A stretch of DNA of 64,000 bases. Source: Gaiellasilicea sp037721555 (GTDB lineage: Bacteria > Actinomycetota > Thermoleophilia > Gaiellales > Gaiellaceae). How positions within the stretch are numbered: position 1 is the first letter of the stretch; every line of letters begins with the position of its first letter. Positions 57,330-64,000 of the stretch are shown here, one piece after another. The position numbers were made by a program, and so were the translations under genes. The stretch spans positions 62,001-126,000 of the forward strand of contig JBBJOI010000004.1 in assembly GCA_037721555.1 (NCBI GenBank), given 5' to 3'. Under the pieces are notes generated by a model. That model had not been told where the DNA came from. It did not search any database and saw only the letters and a list, made by a program, of their open reading frames with translations.

Positions 57330-57884
57330 TCATCTCAATCGCTCCCCGAGCGCCTTTCGCGCCCGCGAGGTCCGCGACTTGACGGTTCCGCGGCGAACGC
57401 CGAGCGCTTCGGCGACTTCGTCCTCCGAGAGCTGCAGCACGTAGCGGAGCAGGAGCACGTCGCGGAAGGACGCGGGCAGGGTCAGGATCGCCTGTCGGAT
57501 CTCGCCGGCGCTCTCGTCCTCCCTCCCCTGCAGCTCGACATCAGCGTCACTCGTGCGCACGCGCCCGCGCCTCGCATCCACCGCCTTGTGCGTTGCGATG
57601 CCGAGCACCCAGGGCAGGAACTTGTCGGCCTGCTTCAGGCTCGGCAGCCCCTGCCAGGCGGCGAGGAGGGTTTCCTGCAGCGCGTCTCGCGCCTCGCTGT
57701 CGTTGCGTAAGCGCAGCGCGAGGTAGCGGTGCACGGACGGCGCGACGACGAGGACGAGCTGCTCGAACGCAGCGACACTTCCGAGCTGCGCGCGCCGAAC
57801 GAGGTCGGTGCGATCGAGCTCGGGTCGCAAACGCGGCATTTCGGCCTGGGCGGCGGAGGAACCGGCAGCGTGCATGTACCTCAT
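57330..57884 (-). CDS. ECF-type RNA polymerase sigma factor 2
   Basis: 184 residues if ATG 57884 is used; ATG 57875 and 57839 are alternatives. Region 2: AQLGSVAAFEQLVLVVAPSV, ARDALQETLLAAWQGLPSLK, KFLPWVLGIATHKAVDARRG. Region 4: AILTLPASFRDVLLLRYVLQ, LSEDEVAEALGVRRGTVKSR. It starts 31 bp after the murB stop on the same strand, so it may be transcribed with the cell-wall cluster. Confidence 0.86.
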   Translation of the reverse strand: MRYMHAAGSSAAQAEMPRLRPELDRTDLVRRAQLGSVAAFEQLVLVVAPSVHRYLALRLRNDSEARDALQETLLAAWQGLPSLKQADKFLPWVLGIATHKAVDARRGRVRTSDADVELQGREDESAGEIRQAILTLPASFRDVLLLRYVLQLSEDEVAEALGVRRGTVKSRTSRARKALGERLR

Positions 57885-57915
57885 AGTCGACGCCGGTCCT
57901 CGAAAGGTTCCATCT

Positions 57916-58800
57916 CTAGGCAGGCGGCGGCAGCTCGACTGCCCCCAGCAGCTCGACTTCGTGCTCGAGCTCGATGCCGAACTGCTCGCGTGCACGGCGG
58001 CGCGCCTCCGCCATGAGGGCAAGTGCTTCCGCTGTCGTCGCGCCGCCGGCGTTCTCGATGAAGTTCGCGTGCTTCGGGGAGATCTGCGCGCCGCCGATCC
58101 GATAGCCCTTCAGCCCGCACTCCTCGAGCATCCTTCCCGCTCCCAGCTCGTGCGCTGGGTTCTTGAAGACGCTGCCGAACGTGCGTTTGTTCGTGGGCTG
58201 GGTCGCCTTGCGCCGCGCGATCAGCTCTCTCACGAGCGCCTTGATCTCCCCCGGGGCGCGTGGTGTGAGGCGGTACTCGACCCCCGCGACAACCTGGCCG
58301 TGGCTCAGGTTCGAGTGCCGGTAGGCGAGCCCGAGCTCGGACGGCGTGAACCAGCCCGTGCCTTCCGAGCTGACGACACGCACGCGCTCGAGCACCGCCG
58401 CCCAGTCGCTGCCGTAGGCGCCCGCGTTCATCCAGACCCCACCGCCTGCGGTGCCGGGGATGGCACATGCGAACTCAAAGCCGCCGAGACCCGCCGAGCG
58501 GGCGGCGTGGAGGCAGACGGCGTTGGTCGCACCGCCGCCGGCCTGCATCGCCGCGCCATCCACCGCGACGTCCGCCAGCTCGCCTGCGAGCCGCAGGACC
58601 AGCGCGTGGACACCTTCGTCGGCGGCAAGGACGTTGGAGCCGAGCCCTACGGTGACGACCTCCAGCTCCCCCTGCGCCGCCCACGCAACCGCCTCCTCCA
58701 GCTCGGCGATCGTGCTCGGACGGGCGAAAGCGAGGGCGGGCCCCCCCGTGCCGATCGTCGTCAAGCGGGCTAGGGCCACGCCCTCCTCGACCTCGATCAC
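57916..58800 (-). CDS. murB: UDP-N-acetylenolpyruvoylglucosamine reductase
   Basis: 294 residues from GTG 58800. FAD-binding VVTVGLGSNVLAADEGVHAL, substrate site ACAIPGTAGGGVWMNAGAYG, catalytic Ser region KRTFGSVFKNPAHELGAGRM and ISPKHANFIENAGGATTAEA. It reduces the enolpyruvyl ether to UDP-MurNAc. Its length suggests the type II enzyme without the extra loop. GTGA overlap with the murC stop. Confidence 0.94.
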   Translation of the reverse strand: MIEVEEGVALARLTTIGTGGPALAFARPSTIAELEEAVAWAAQGELEVVTVGLGSNVLAADEGVHALVLRLAGELADVAVDGAAMQAGGGATNAVCLHAARSAGLGGFEFACAIPGTAGGGVWMNAGAYGSDWAAVLERVRVVSSEGTGWFTPSELGLAYRHSNLSHGQVVAGVEYRLTPRAPGEIKALVRELIARRKATQPTNKRTFGSVFKNPAHELGAGRMLEECGLKGYRIGGAQISPKHANFIENAGGATTAEALALMAEARRRAREQFGIELEHEVELLGAVELPPPA

Positions 58801-59966
58801 AGGAGCTCCAGGAGGAGCTTCCCGGCACGGTCGACGTCCCCCGCGCCCAGCGTCAGCACGAGATCGCCGGCCCGGGCCCAGGTCTGGACGACGCGGATAC
58901 CGTCCTCGACCGTTGGCGCCCACGCAGCACGAACGGTCGGAGGAAGCGCGTCGACGACCAGCTTCCCCGTCACGCCGGGCAGCGCCTCCTCGCGGGCCTG
59001 GTAGACGTCCGTCACGCAAACGGCGTCCGCTGCTGCGAGCGCCTGCCCGAACTCCACAGCGAGGTGGCGCGTGCGCGAGGGGAGGTGCGGCTGGAAGAGC
59101 ACGATCACGCGGCCGACACCACGCTCGCGGGCGGCGGCGATCGTGGCAGCGATCTCGGACGGATGGTGTGCGTAGTCATCGACGACCATCACGCCGTCGG
59201 CTTCCCCGACGAGCTCGTACCGCCGGCCGGCACCACGAAAGCGGCTGATCGCGGCCTCGGCGTCCGCCCGCTCGACCCCGGCGAGCTCCAGTGCCGCGAG
59301 TGCAGCGGCGGCGTTGCGCCGGTTGTGCTCGCCGGGAAGCGCCAGCTCGACATCTGCCGGCTCGAGCTCCCATCCGCGCACGACGTGCGAGATCCCGCCG
59401 AGCCATTGCTCGAAGAGCTCGTGTACCTCGGCGGCGGACGCAAACGTGGCATGGTGGTCGAGCTCGACGTTCGTGACGACGGCGATCTGGGGGCGCAGGT
59501 GCTCGATCGTCCGATCCGATTCGTCGCCCTCGACCACCAGCCAGCCCTCCCCCGCGCCCGCGTTTCCTCCGAGCTGCGGGATCTCGCCGCCGATCAGCCA
59601 TGCCGGGTCGAGCCCCGCCTCGGCGAGCGCGAAGGCGATCATCCCGCTGGTCGTCGTCTTGCCGTGGGCTCCCGCGACGACGATCGTGCGCCGCAGCCCG
59701 ACAAGCTCCGCGAGGAAGTCAGCCCGCGTCCTGCCCGCAACCTCCTTCGTGTAAGCGCTCGAGACGACCACTTCCCACCCCGTTCGCGCGACCGGCACGG
59801 GTGAGATCTCGACCTCGACGCCTTCGAGCCGGCGCAGGTAGGGCGTCTCGACACGGTCCCAGCCCCCTACCTCGGCTCCCCACGCACGCGCGAGGTAAGC
59901 GTAGGCGGAGAGCCCGGCCCCGCCGATCCCGACGAACCAGATCCGTCGCCCCTCAAGGACGGGCAA
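58797..59966 (-). CDS. murC: UDP-N-acetylmuramate-L-alanine ligase
   Basis: 389 residues from TTG 59966. N-terminal WFVGIGGAGLSAYAYLARAW; ATP loop VAGAHGKTTTSGM (about 98-110); ELDHHATF; LPGEHNRRNAAAALAALELA; VVDDYAHHPSEIAATI. It adds L-Ala to UDP-MurNAc. It is shorter than the usual 450-480 residues. It overlaps murG by 14 bp. Confidence 0.93.
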   Translation of the reverse strand: MPVLEGRRIWFVGIGGAGLSAYAYLARAWGAEVGGWDRVETPYLRRLEGVEVEISPVPVARTGWEVVVSSAYTKEVAGRTRADFLAELVGLRRTIVVAGAHGKTTTSGMIAFALAEAGLDPAWLIGGEIPQLGGNAGAGEGWLVVEGDESDRTIEHLRPQIAVVTNVELDHHATFASAAEVHELFEQWLGGISHVVRGWELEPADVELALPGEHNRRNAAAALAALELAGVERADAEAAISRFRGAGRRYELVGEADGVMVVDDYAHHPSEIAATIAAARERGVGRVIVLFQPHLPSRTRHLAVEFGQALAAADAVCVTDVYQAREEALPGVTGKLVVDALPPTVRAAWAPTVEDGIRVVQTWARAGDLVLTLGAGDVDRAGKLLLELL

Positions 59967-61053
59967 GCGCGATCAGCTCCTCGGCGATGTCCTCGGCGGC
60001 GTTCGGCCGCGCCATGCGCAACATCGCGTCCCGCATCTGCGCGAGCCGGGCCGGGTCGGCGAGCAGCTCCTCGACGAGCTCCGGCACCCGGTCGAGCTCT
60101 GCCTCCGGCACCAGGACGGCGCCGCCGCCCCGCACGAAGTGGTTCGCGTTCAGCGTCTGGTGGTCGCCCGTCGCGTGCGGGTAGGGCACGAGAATCGACG
60201 GGGTGCCGGCCGCCGCGAGCTCCCACACGGTTCCACCGGCGCGCGAGATCGCGAGGTCGGGCGAGGCGAGAGCGGCACCGAAGTGCTCCGTCGTAGGAAC
60301 GAGGACGTAGTCGTCGCGCTGCACGAGCGGCCGCAGCCGTGCGAAGTCCCGCTCCCCCGCGACGTGGAGCACGGCCGGCCCGGAGCGCCCATAGGTCTCG
60401 ACCGCGAAGTCGTTGAGGCTGCGCGCGCCTGCGAGCGCGCCGAAGAAGGCAATGGCGGGAAGATCCTGGGGCAGCCCGAACCGCTCCCGGCCCTCGACCC
60501 TGGACACACCGCGATGCCTTCTCGGCACCGGCCGGCCTGTCACGCGGTACTTCCCGTCGCCGTACTTGCCGTCGCTGCGGCTCGGGATCTCGTAGGCGAG
60601 GAACACCCGGTCGGCGAGCGGCGCGGCGAGGCGGTTCGCGAGTCCCAAGCGGGCATCCGCCTCCGACAGCGCAGCCGGGATCTGAAGCAGCTTCGCGGCC
60701 AGCACCATCGGCCCCGCCACATAGCCGCCGCCGCCGAGGACGACGTGTGGCCGGCGACGGCGAAGGATCCGGACGCAGGCGGTCGGGGCGCGACCCGCGC
60801 GAAAGAGGGCCCGCAGGAGAGCGAAGGACGGCCGGCGCGGGAAGCCCGAGATCGAGAACCCGTCGAACGTGTAGCCGTGAGCCGGAACGAGCCTAGCTTC
60901 GACGCGATCCGGCGATCCGGCGAAGGTCACCCGCACGCCCCGCTCGCGCAGCGCCTCCGCGACCGCGAGCGACGGCAGGACGTGCCCGGCCGTTCCGCCG
61001 GCGGCGATGAGACAACGGAGGCCTGCGGACTGCTTTCTGGGGCGCGCGTTCAT
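59953..61053 (-). CDS. murG: UDP-GlcNAc transferase to lipid I
   Basis: 366 residues from ATG 61053. GT-B family 28: LIAAGGTAGHVLPSLAVAEA (donor loop), HVVLGGGGYVAGPMVLAAKL, AISRAGGTVWELAAAGTPSI, LVPYPHATGDHQTLNA. It makes lipid II at the inner face of the membrane. A GTG-like start further upstream (61083) is possible. The N-terminus overlaps the ftsW frame by 161 bp. Confidence 0.93.
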   Translation of the reverse strand: MNARPRKQSAGLRCLIAAGGTAGHVLPSLAVAEALRERGVRVTFAGSPDRVEARLVPAHGYTFDGFSISGFPRRPSFALLRALFRAGRAPTACVRILRRRRPHVVLGGGGYVAGPMVLAAKLLQIPAALSEADARLGLANRLAAPLADRVFLAYEIPSRSDGKYGDGKYRVTGRPVPRRHRGVSRVEGRERFGLPQDLPAIAFFGALAGARSLNDFAVETYGRSGPAVLHVAGERDFARLRPLVQRDDYVLVPTTEHFGAALASPDLAISRAGGTVWELAAAGTPSILVPYPHATGDHQTLNANHFVRGGGAVLVPEAELDRVPELVEELLADPARLAQMRDAMLRMARPNAAEDIAEELIALARP

Positions 61054-62128
61054 CCACAGCGATGTTAAGGAGGATCCCGACACAGGCGAGCAGCACGATC
61101 AGGCTCGAGCCACCGTAGGAGACGAACGGGAGCGGGATCCCGGTCAGCGGCGCGATCCCGAGCACTGCCGACAGGTTGACGGCGGCCTGTCCGCACACGA
61201 GCGACGTGATCCCGGCGGCGAGCAGCTTCGCGAACGGATCGTGCGCCCGCAGTGCCACCGTGAAGCCGGCGAACGCGAACGCGGCGAAGGCTGCGATGAC
61301 CGCGGTCGTGCCGATCAGCCCCAGCTCCTCCCCGATGATCGCGAGGATCATGTCGGTGTGTGCCTCCGGGAGGTAGTTGATCTTCTGGACACCCTGGCCG
61401 AGCCCCTCCCCGGTCAGCCCGCCCGAGCCCATGCCGATGATCGCCTGCACGGTCTGGAAGCCCGTGTGCGTGGGATCCGCCCACGGGTCGAGGAAGCTGA
61501 AGACGCGCTCACGCCGGTACGGCTCGACCCAGATCGCCGCAAGGGCAGCCGACACGGCGAGGATCCCGGCGACGGCAAGGGTGCGGCCGGGCACGCCCGC
61601 GACGACGAGCATCCCGGCCAGCATCAGGAGCAGCGTGATCGTGGTGCCGAGGTCCGGCTGCAGGAGGAAGAGGCCGGCGAAGACCGTCGTGATCAGCCCG
61701 AGCGGCCGCCACAGCTCGCCGAGCGTGCGTGGGGCACCCTTCCGGGCGATGTACGCAGCGGCGGCGATCAGCAGCGAGAGCTTCGCGAGCTCCGACGGCT
61801 GGAAGGACGCCGGCCCGAGGAAGAACCAGCGGCGGGCACCGTTCACCTCTGGCGCGACGACGAGCAGAGCGACGCAGAGGGCGAGCGACGCGACAACGAG
61901 CGGCGGCGCCAGCTTCTGCAAGCGCCTGTTGTCGAACCGGTAGGCGCCGATCATGAGCGCCACACCGAGCAGCGCGTAGATCGACTGCCGCTTCAAGTAG
62001 GTCATCGGATCGCTCTCACCGAGCGCAGCGGCGGCCGATGTCGCGCTGTAGACCATCACGAGGCCAAACGCCACCAGCGCGAGCGTGACGAGGACGAGCA
62101 GCCGCTGCTCGAGCTGGCCCCCATTCAT
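60893..62128 (-). CDS. ftsW: Peptidoglycan polymerase FtsW (SEDS family)
   Basis: 411 residues from ATG 62128 with ten membrane segments. YSATSAAAALGESDPMTYLK, SFQPSELAKLSLLIAAAAYI, QPDLGTTITLLLMLAGMLVV, AHTDMILAIIGEELGLIGTT and GIPLPFVSYGGSSLIVLLAC are the SEDS hallmarks. It polymerises lipid II at the septum. After GILLNIAVDERAPQ the frame runs 150 bp further inside murG in a basic, Arg-rich tail. Normal FtsW proteins stop near here, so a stop may have been lost or a base missed. Confidence 0.9.
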   Translation of the reverse strand: MNGGQLEQRLLVLVTLALVAFGLVMVYSATSAAAALGESDPMTYLKRQSIYALLGVALMIGAYRFDNRRLQKLAPPLVVASLALCVALLVVAPEVNGARRWFFLGPASFQPSELAKLSLLIAAAAYIARKGAPRTLGELWRPLGLITTVFAGLFLLQPDLGTTITLLLMLAGMLVVAGVPGRTLAVAGILAVSAALAAIWVEPYRRERVFSFLDPWADPTHTGFQTVQAIIGMGSGGLTGEGLGQGVQKINYLPEAHTDMILAIIGEELGLIGTTAVIAAFAAFAFAGFTVALRAHDPFAKLLAAGITSLVCGQAAVNLSAVLGIAPLTGIPLPFVSYGGSSLIVLLACVGILLNIAVDERAPQKAVRRPPLSHRRRRNGRARPAVARGRGGAARAGRAGDLRRIAGSRRS

Positions 62129-62135
62129 GCGACTC

Positions 62136-63323
62136 TCACGCGTCGAGGTTCTCTACGAGGCGCCTGAACTCCTCTCCACGGTGCTCGAAGTCGCGAAACT
62201 GGTCGTAGCTCGCGCACGCGGGCGAGAGCAGGACGAGCTCCCCAGGGCGGGCAGCGCTCGCGGCCTCGGCAACCGCGCGCTCGAGCGTCGTGCTGAGCAG
62301 GAAGGGAACGGCCGCGTAGCCGAAGTCGACCGCAAGGGTCGCGGCAGCCTCGCCGACCAGGTACACGGTGACGACGTTCGCAGCTGCGACGGCCTCGACG
62401 AGCTCGTCGAAGGATTCGCCCTTCTCGCGGCCGCCGAGGATCAGGTGCAGTGGAGCGTCGTACGCCCCCAGCGCCATCCGCGCGGCCGCGGTATTGGTCG
62501 CCTTCGAGTCGTTCACGTACCGGACTTCGGCAAGCTCGCGCACGAGCTCGAGTCGGTGGGGGACGCCGGGAAACGTCCGCAGGGCCGCCGCGATCGTGGA
62601 GTCGTCGAGGCCGGCCGCCCGCCCGGCGGCCGTTGCCGCCGCGGCGTTCTGGCGGTTGTGCGCTCCCGGGATCAGCGGCTCGGCCGGCAGCGGATCGTCC
62701 CCCGCGAACTCGATCCGCTCCGCAGCTCCGGGAACGGGGCCGAAGCCGCGCGGCACGATCGCGACGTCCTCCCGCTCCTGGTTCTCGAAGATCCTGAGCT
62801 TTGCGGCACGGTACGCCTCGAAGGTGCCGTGGCGATCGAGGTGGTCCGGCTCGAGGTTGAGGAGCACGGCGATGTCAGGCCGCAGCTCCTGGATGTCCTC
62901 GAGCTGAAAGCTCGACAGCTCGCACACGATTGGCCGGTCCGGCGGTACCTGACCGACGAGCGATGTCAACGGCCGGCCCACGTTCCCCGCGACGGAAGCT
63001 TCCAGCATCGCGCCGAGGAGCTCGGACGTTGTCGTCTTCCCGTTCGTGCCGGTGACCGCGTAGAGGGGATTCTCGAGCAGGCGGCCGCCGAGCTCGATCT
63101 CGCTCCAGACGGCGATCCCGCGCTTGCGGGCAGCGGCAACGAGCGCCGCCTCCCCCGGGACGCCGGGGCTCTTCACGAGCACGTCGACCCCCTCGAGCAG
63201 CGACATGTCCTCGTCGTTCCCGAGCGAGCGGTCGGCTCCGACGACCTCGATCCCGCGCGACTCGAGCGCTGCCCGCGCGGCCTGCCCGGAGCGCGCGAGG
63301 CCGAGCACCAGAGCTTTCTTCAC
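62136..63323 (-). CDS. murD: UDP-MurNAc-L-Ala-D-Glu ligase
   Basis: 395 residues from GTG 63323. MKKALVLGLARSGQAARAAL; ATP loop VTGTNGKTTTSELLG (about 90-103); CELSSFQLEDI; NLEPDHLDRHGTFEAYRAAK; YVNDSKATNTAAARMALGAY; LLSPACASYDQFRDFEHRGE. It adds D-Glu in the cytoplasm. It stops 7 bp before ftsW. An upstream in-frame start exists but has no homology. Confidence 0.94.
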   Translation of the reverse strand: MKKALVLGLARSGQAARAALESRGIEVVGADRSLGNDEDMSLLEGVDVLVKSPGVPGEAALVAAARKRGIAVWSEIELGGRLLENPLYAVTGTNGKTTTSELLGAMLEASVAGNVGRPLTSLVGQVPPDRPIVCELSSFQLEDIQELRPDIAVLLNLEPDHLDRHGTFEAYRAAKLRIFENQEREDVAIVPRGFGPVPGAAERIEFAGDDPLPAEPLIPGAHNRQNAAAATAAGRAAGLDDSTIAAALRTFPGVPHRLELVRELAEVRYVNDSKATNTAAARMALGAYDAPLHLILGGREKGESFDELVEAVAAANVVTVYLVGEAAATLAVDFGYAAVPFLLSTTLERAVAEAASAARPGELVLLSPACASYDQFRDFEHRGEEFRRLVENLDA

Positions 63324-63563
63324 CGAGCTCGACTCAGGAGGAAGGCGCTGCGACGTGCCCCGCCCGAGCGCCAAGCGGGTTCAACGACGCCGTGTTCGCG
63401 AGGGACGTATCCGAGGCTTAAAGCCATGGACTCGTTCGACGTAGACGCCACGCGCCGCGCACACCGGCAACGACATGTCGTAGCGGGTGCCCGAGGCTCA
63501 AAGCCCCAGACACGTTCACCGCGGACGCGACTCGAGCCGGCGCCGGCGATCGTCGGTCGAGGC
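63324..63563. repeat. 240-bp gap with spaced direct repeats
   Basis: CCGAGGCTTAAAGCC at 63411-63425, CCGAGGCTCAAAGCC at 63491-63505 and TCGAGGCTCACAACC at 63557-63571, the last across the mraY stop. Each copy carries a GGCTT/AAGCC-like palindrome. The gap separates mraY from murD, where genes are normally tight. It may hold a promoter for murD onward; no clear -35/-10 was seen. Confidence 0.5.
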
Positions 63564-64000
63564 TCACAACCGGAACTCCAGGTAGTAGCGGTAGTAGAGG
63601 ACGAAGCCGGACGCGCACAGGAGCGCGGTGACGATCCAGAAGCGGACGACGATCTTCGTCTCCGACCACGCCTTCATCTCGAAATGGTGGTGGATCGGCG
63701 CTATCAGGAAGACCCGGCGCTTCCAGTACTTGAAGGAGATCACCTGGATCATCACGGAGAGTGCCTCGATCAGGAAGATGCCGCCGACAAGGATGAGGAG
63801 CGCCTCGGTGCCGGTCACGATCGCGAAGCCGGCGAGCGCGCCGCCGATCGCCATCGAGCCGGTGTCGCCCATGATCACCTCGGCCGGGAAGGCGTTGTAC
63901 CAGAGGAACCCGATCGCGCCTCCGATCAGCGCGGCCGCGAGGATCGAGAGGTCGAGCAGGTAGGTGGAGCGGTCGCCCGTGGCGGGAGCGGAGCGGATAT
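63564..64000 (-). CDS. mraY: Phospho-MurNAc-pentapeptide transferase (partial)
   Basis: The C-terminal about 145 residues, running off the window edge. GAIGFLWYNAFPAEVIMGDT, then GSMAIGGALAGFAIVTGTEA, IEALSVMIQVISFKYWKRRV, FLIAPIHHHFEMKAWSETKI (the HHH catalytic region) and a final TM ending LYYRYYLEFRL. It makes lipid I at the membrane. The start lies beyond position 64000. Confidence 0.95.
   Translation of the reverse strand, partial: IRSAPATGDRSTYLLDLSILAAALIGGAIGFLWYNAFPAEVIMGDTGSMAIGGALAGFAIVTGTEALLILVGGIFLIEALSVMIQVISFKYWKRRVFLIAPIHHHFEMKAWSETKIVVRFWIVTALLCASGFVLYYRYYLEFRL

Overview
The window is high-GC, gene-dense bacterial DNA with GTG/TTG starts and many 1-8 bp gene overlaps. The cell-division cluster, Nfo, RlmN, the split glycine decarboxylase and the overall gene style suggest an actinobacterium, most likely class Thermoleophilia (Gaiellales-like). 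That placement is an inference from gene content, not a phylogeny.

Region 1 (1-13.4 kb) is an accessory region of small, mostly single-gene units: DsrE, ABM, GYD, PIN, TfoX, two YcaQ-like proteins, Nudix, dienelactone hydrolase, VOC, MscL, GNAT, a beta-lactamase fragment and GrpB. Many are frameshifted or truncated. A palindromic repeat of about 30 bp sits in almost every gap from 411 to 1627 and from 7709 to 12697, so the layout looks like a cassette array. The region also holds a truncated rolling-circle (HUH) Rep gene downstream of a three-layer palindrome, and a decayed IS3-family element with a 3-bp target duplication.

Region 2 (13.4-24.3 kb) contains an eight-gene, translationally coupled operon (15265-24276): a glycosidase/NDP-sugar epimerase fusion, a zinc-type dehydrogenase, a Gfo/Idh/MocA oxidoreductase, four glycosyltransferases (at least two CgeB-like) and a SAM methyltransferase. 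Together they probably build and methylate an unknown glycan or glycoside.

Region 3 (24.3-46.4 kb) is mostly ordinary: a MaoC/KAS-III pair, a response regulator coupled to a metallopeptidase, gltX and nfo back to back, a Ca2+/H+ antiporter, a serine hydrolase, threonine aldolase, two toxin-antitoxin pairs, rlmN, an MMPL transporter and the glycine cleavage operon gcvT-H-PA-PB. Five intergenic elements of about 169 bp lie here. Their terminal inverted repeats begin at or near CTAG; they share length and fold more than sequence, and several supply the stop codon of the neighbouring gene.

Region 4 (46.7-64 kb, all minus strand) is the division/cell-wall cluster mraY-murD-ftsW-murG-murC-murB ... 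ftsQ-ftsZ. Between murB and ftsQ lie two paralogous ECF sigma/membrane-protein pairs and a MoxR-DUF58-vWA (Bat-like) operon.

Single-base frameshifts, often in homopolymers, break many otherwise conserved genes (for example MoxR, a metallopeptidase, Nudix and both YcaQ-like genes). Sequencing error and real decay cannot be separated from the sequence alone, but the VOC inversion and the IS deletion are not base-calling errors.
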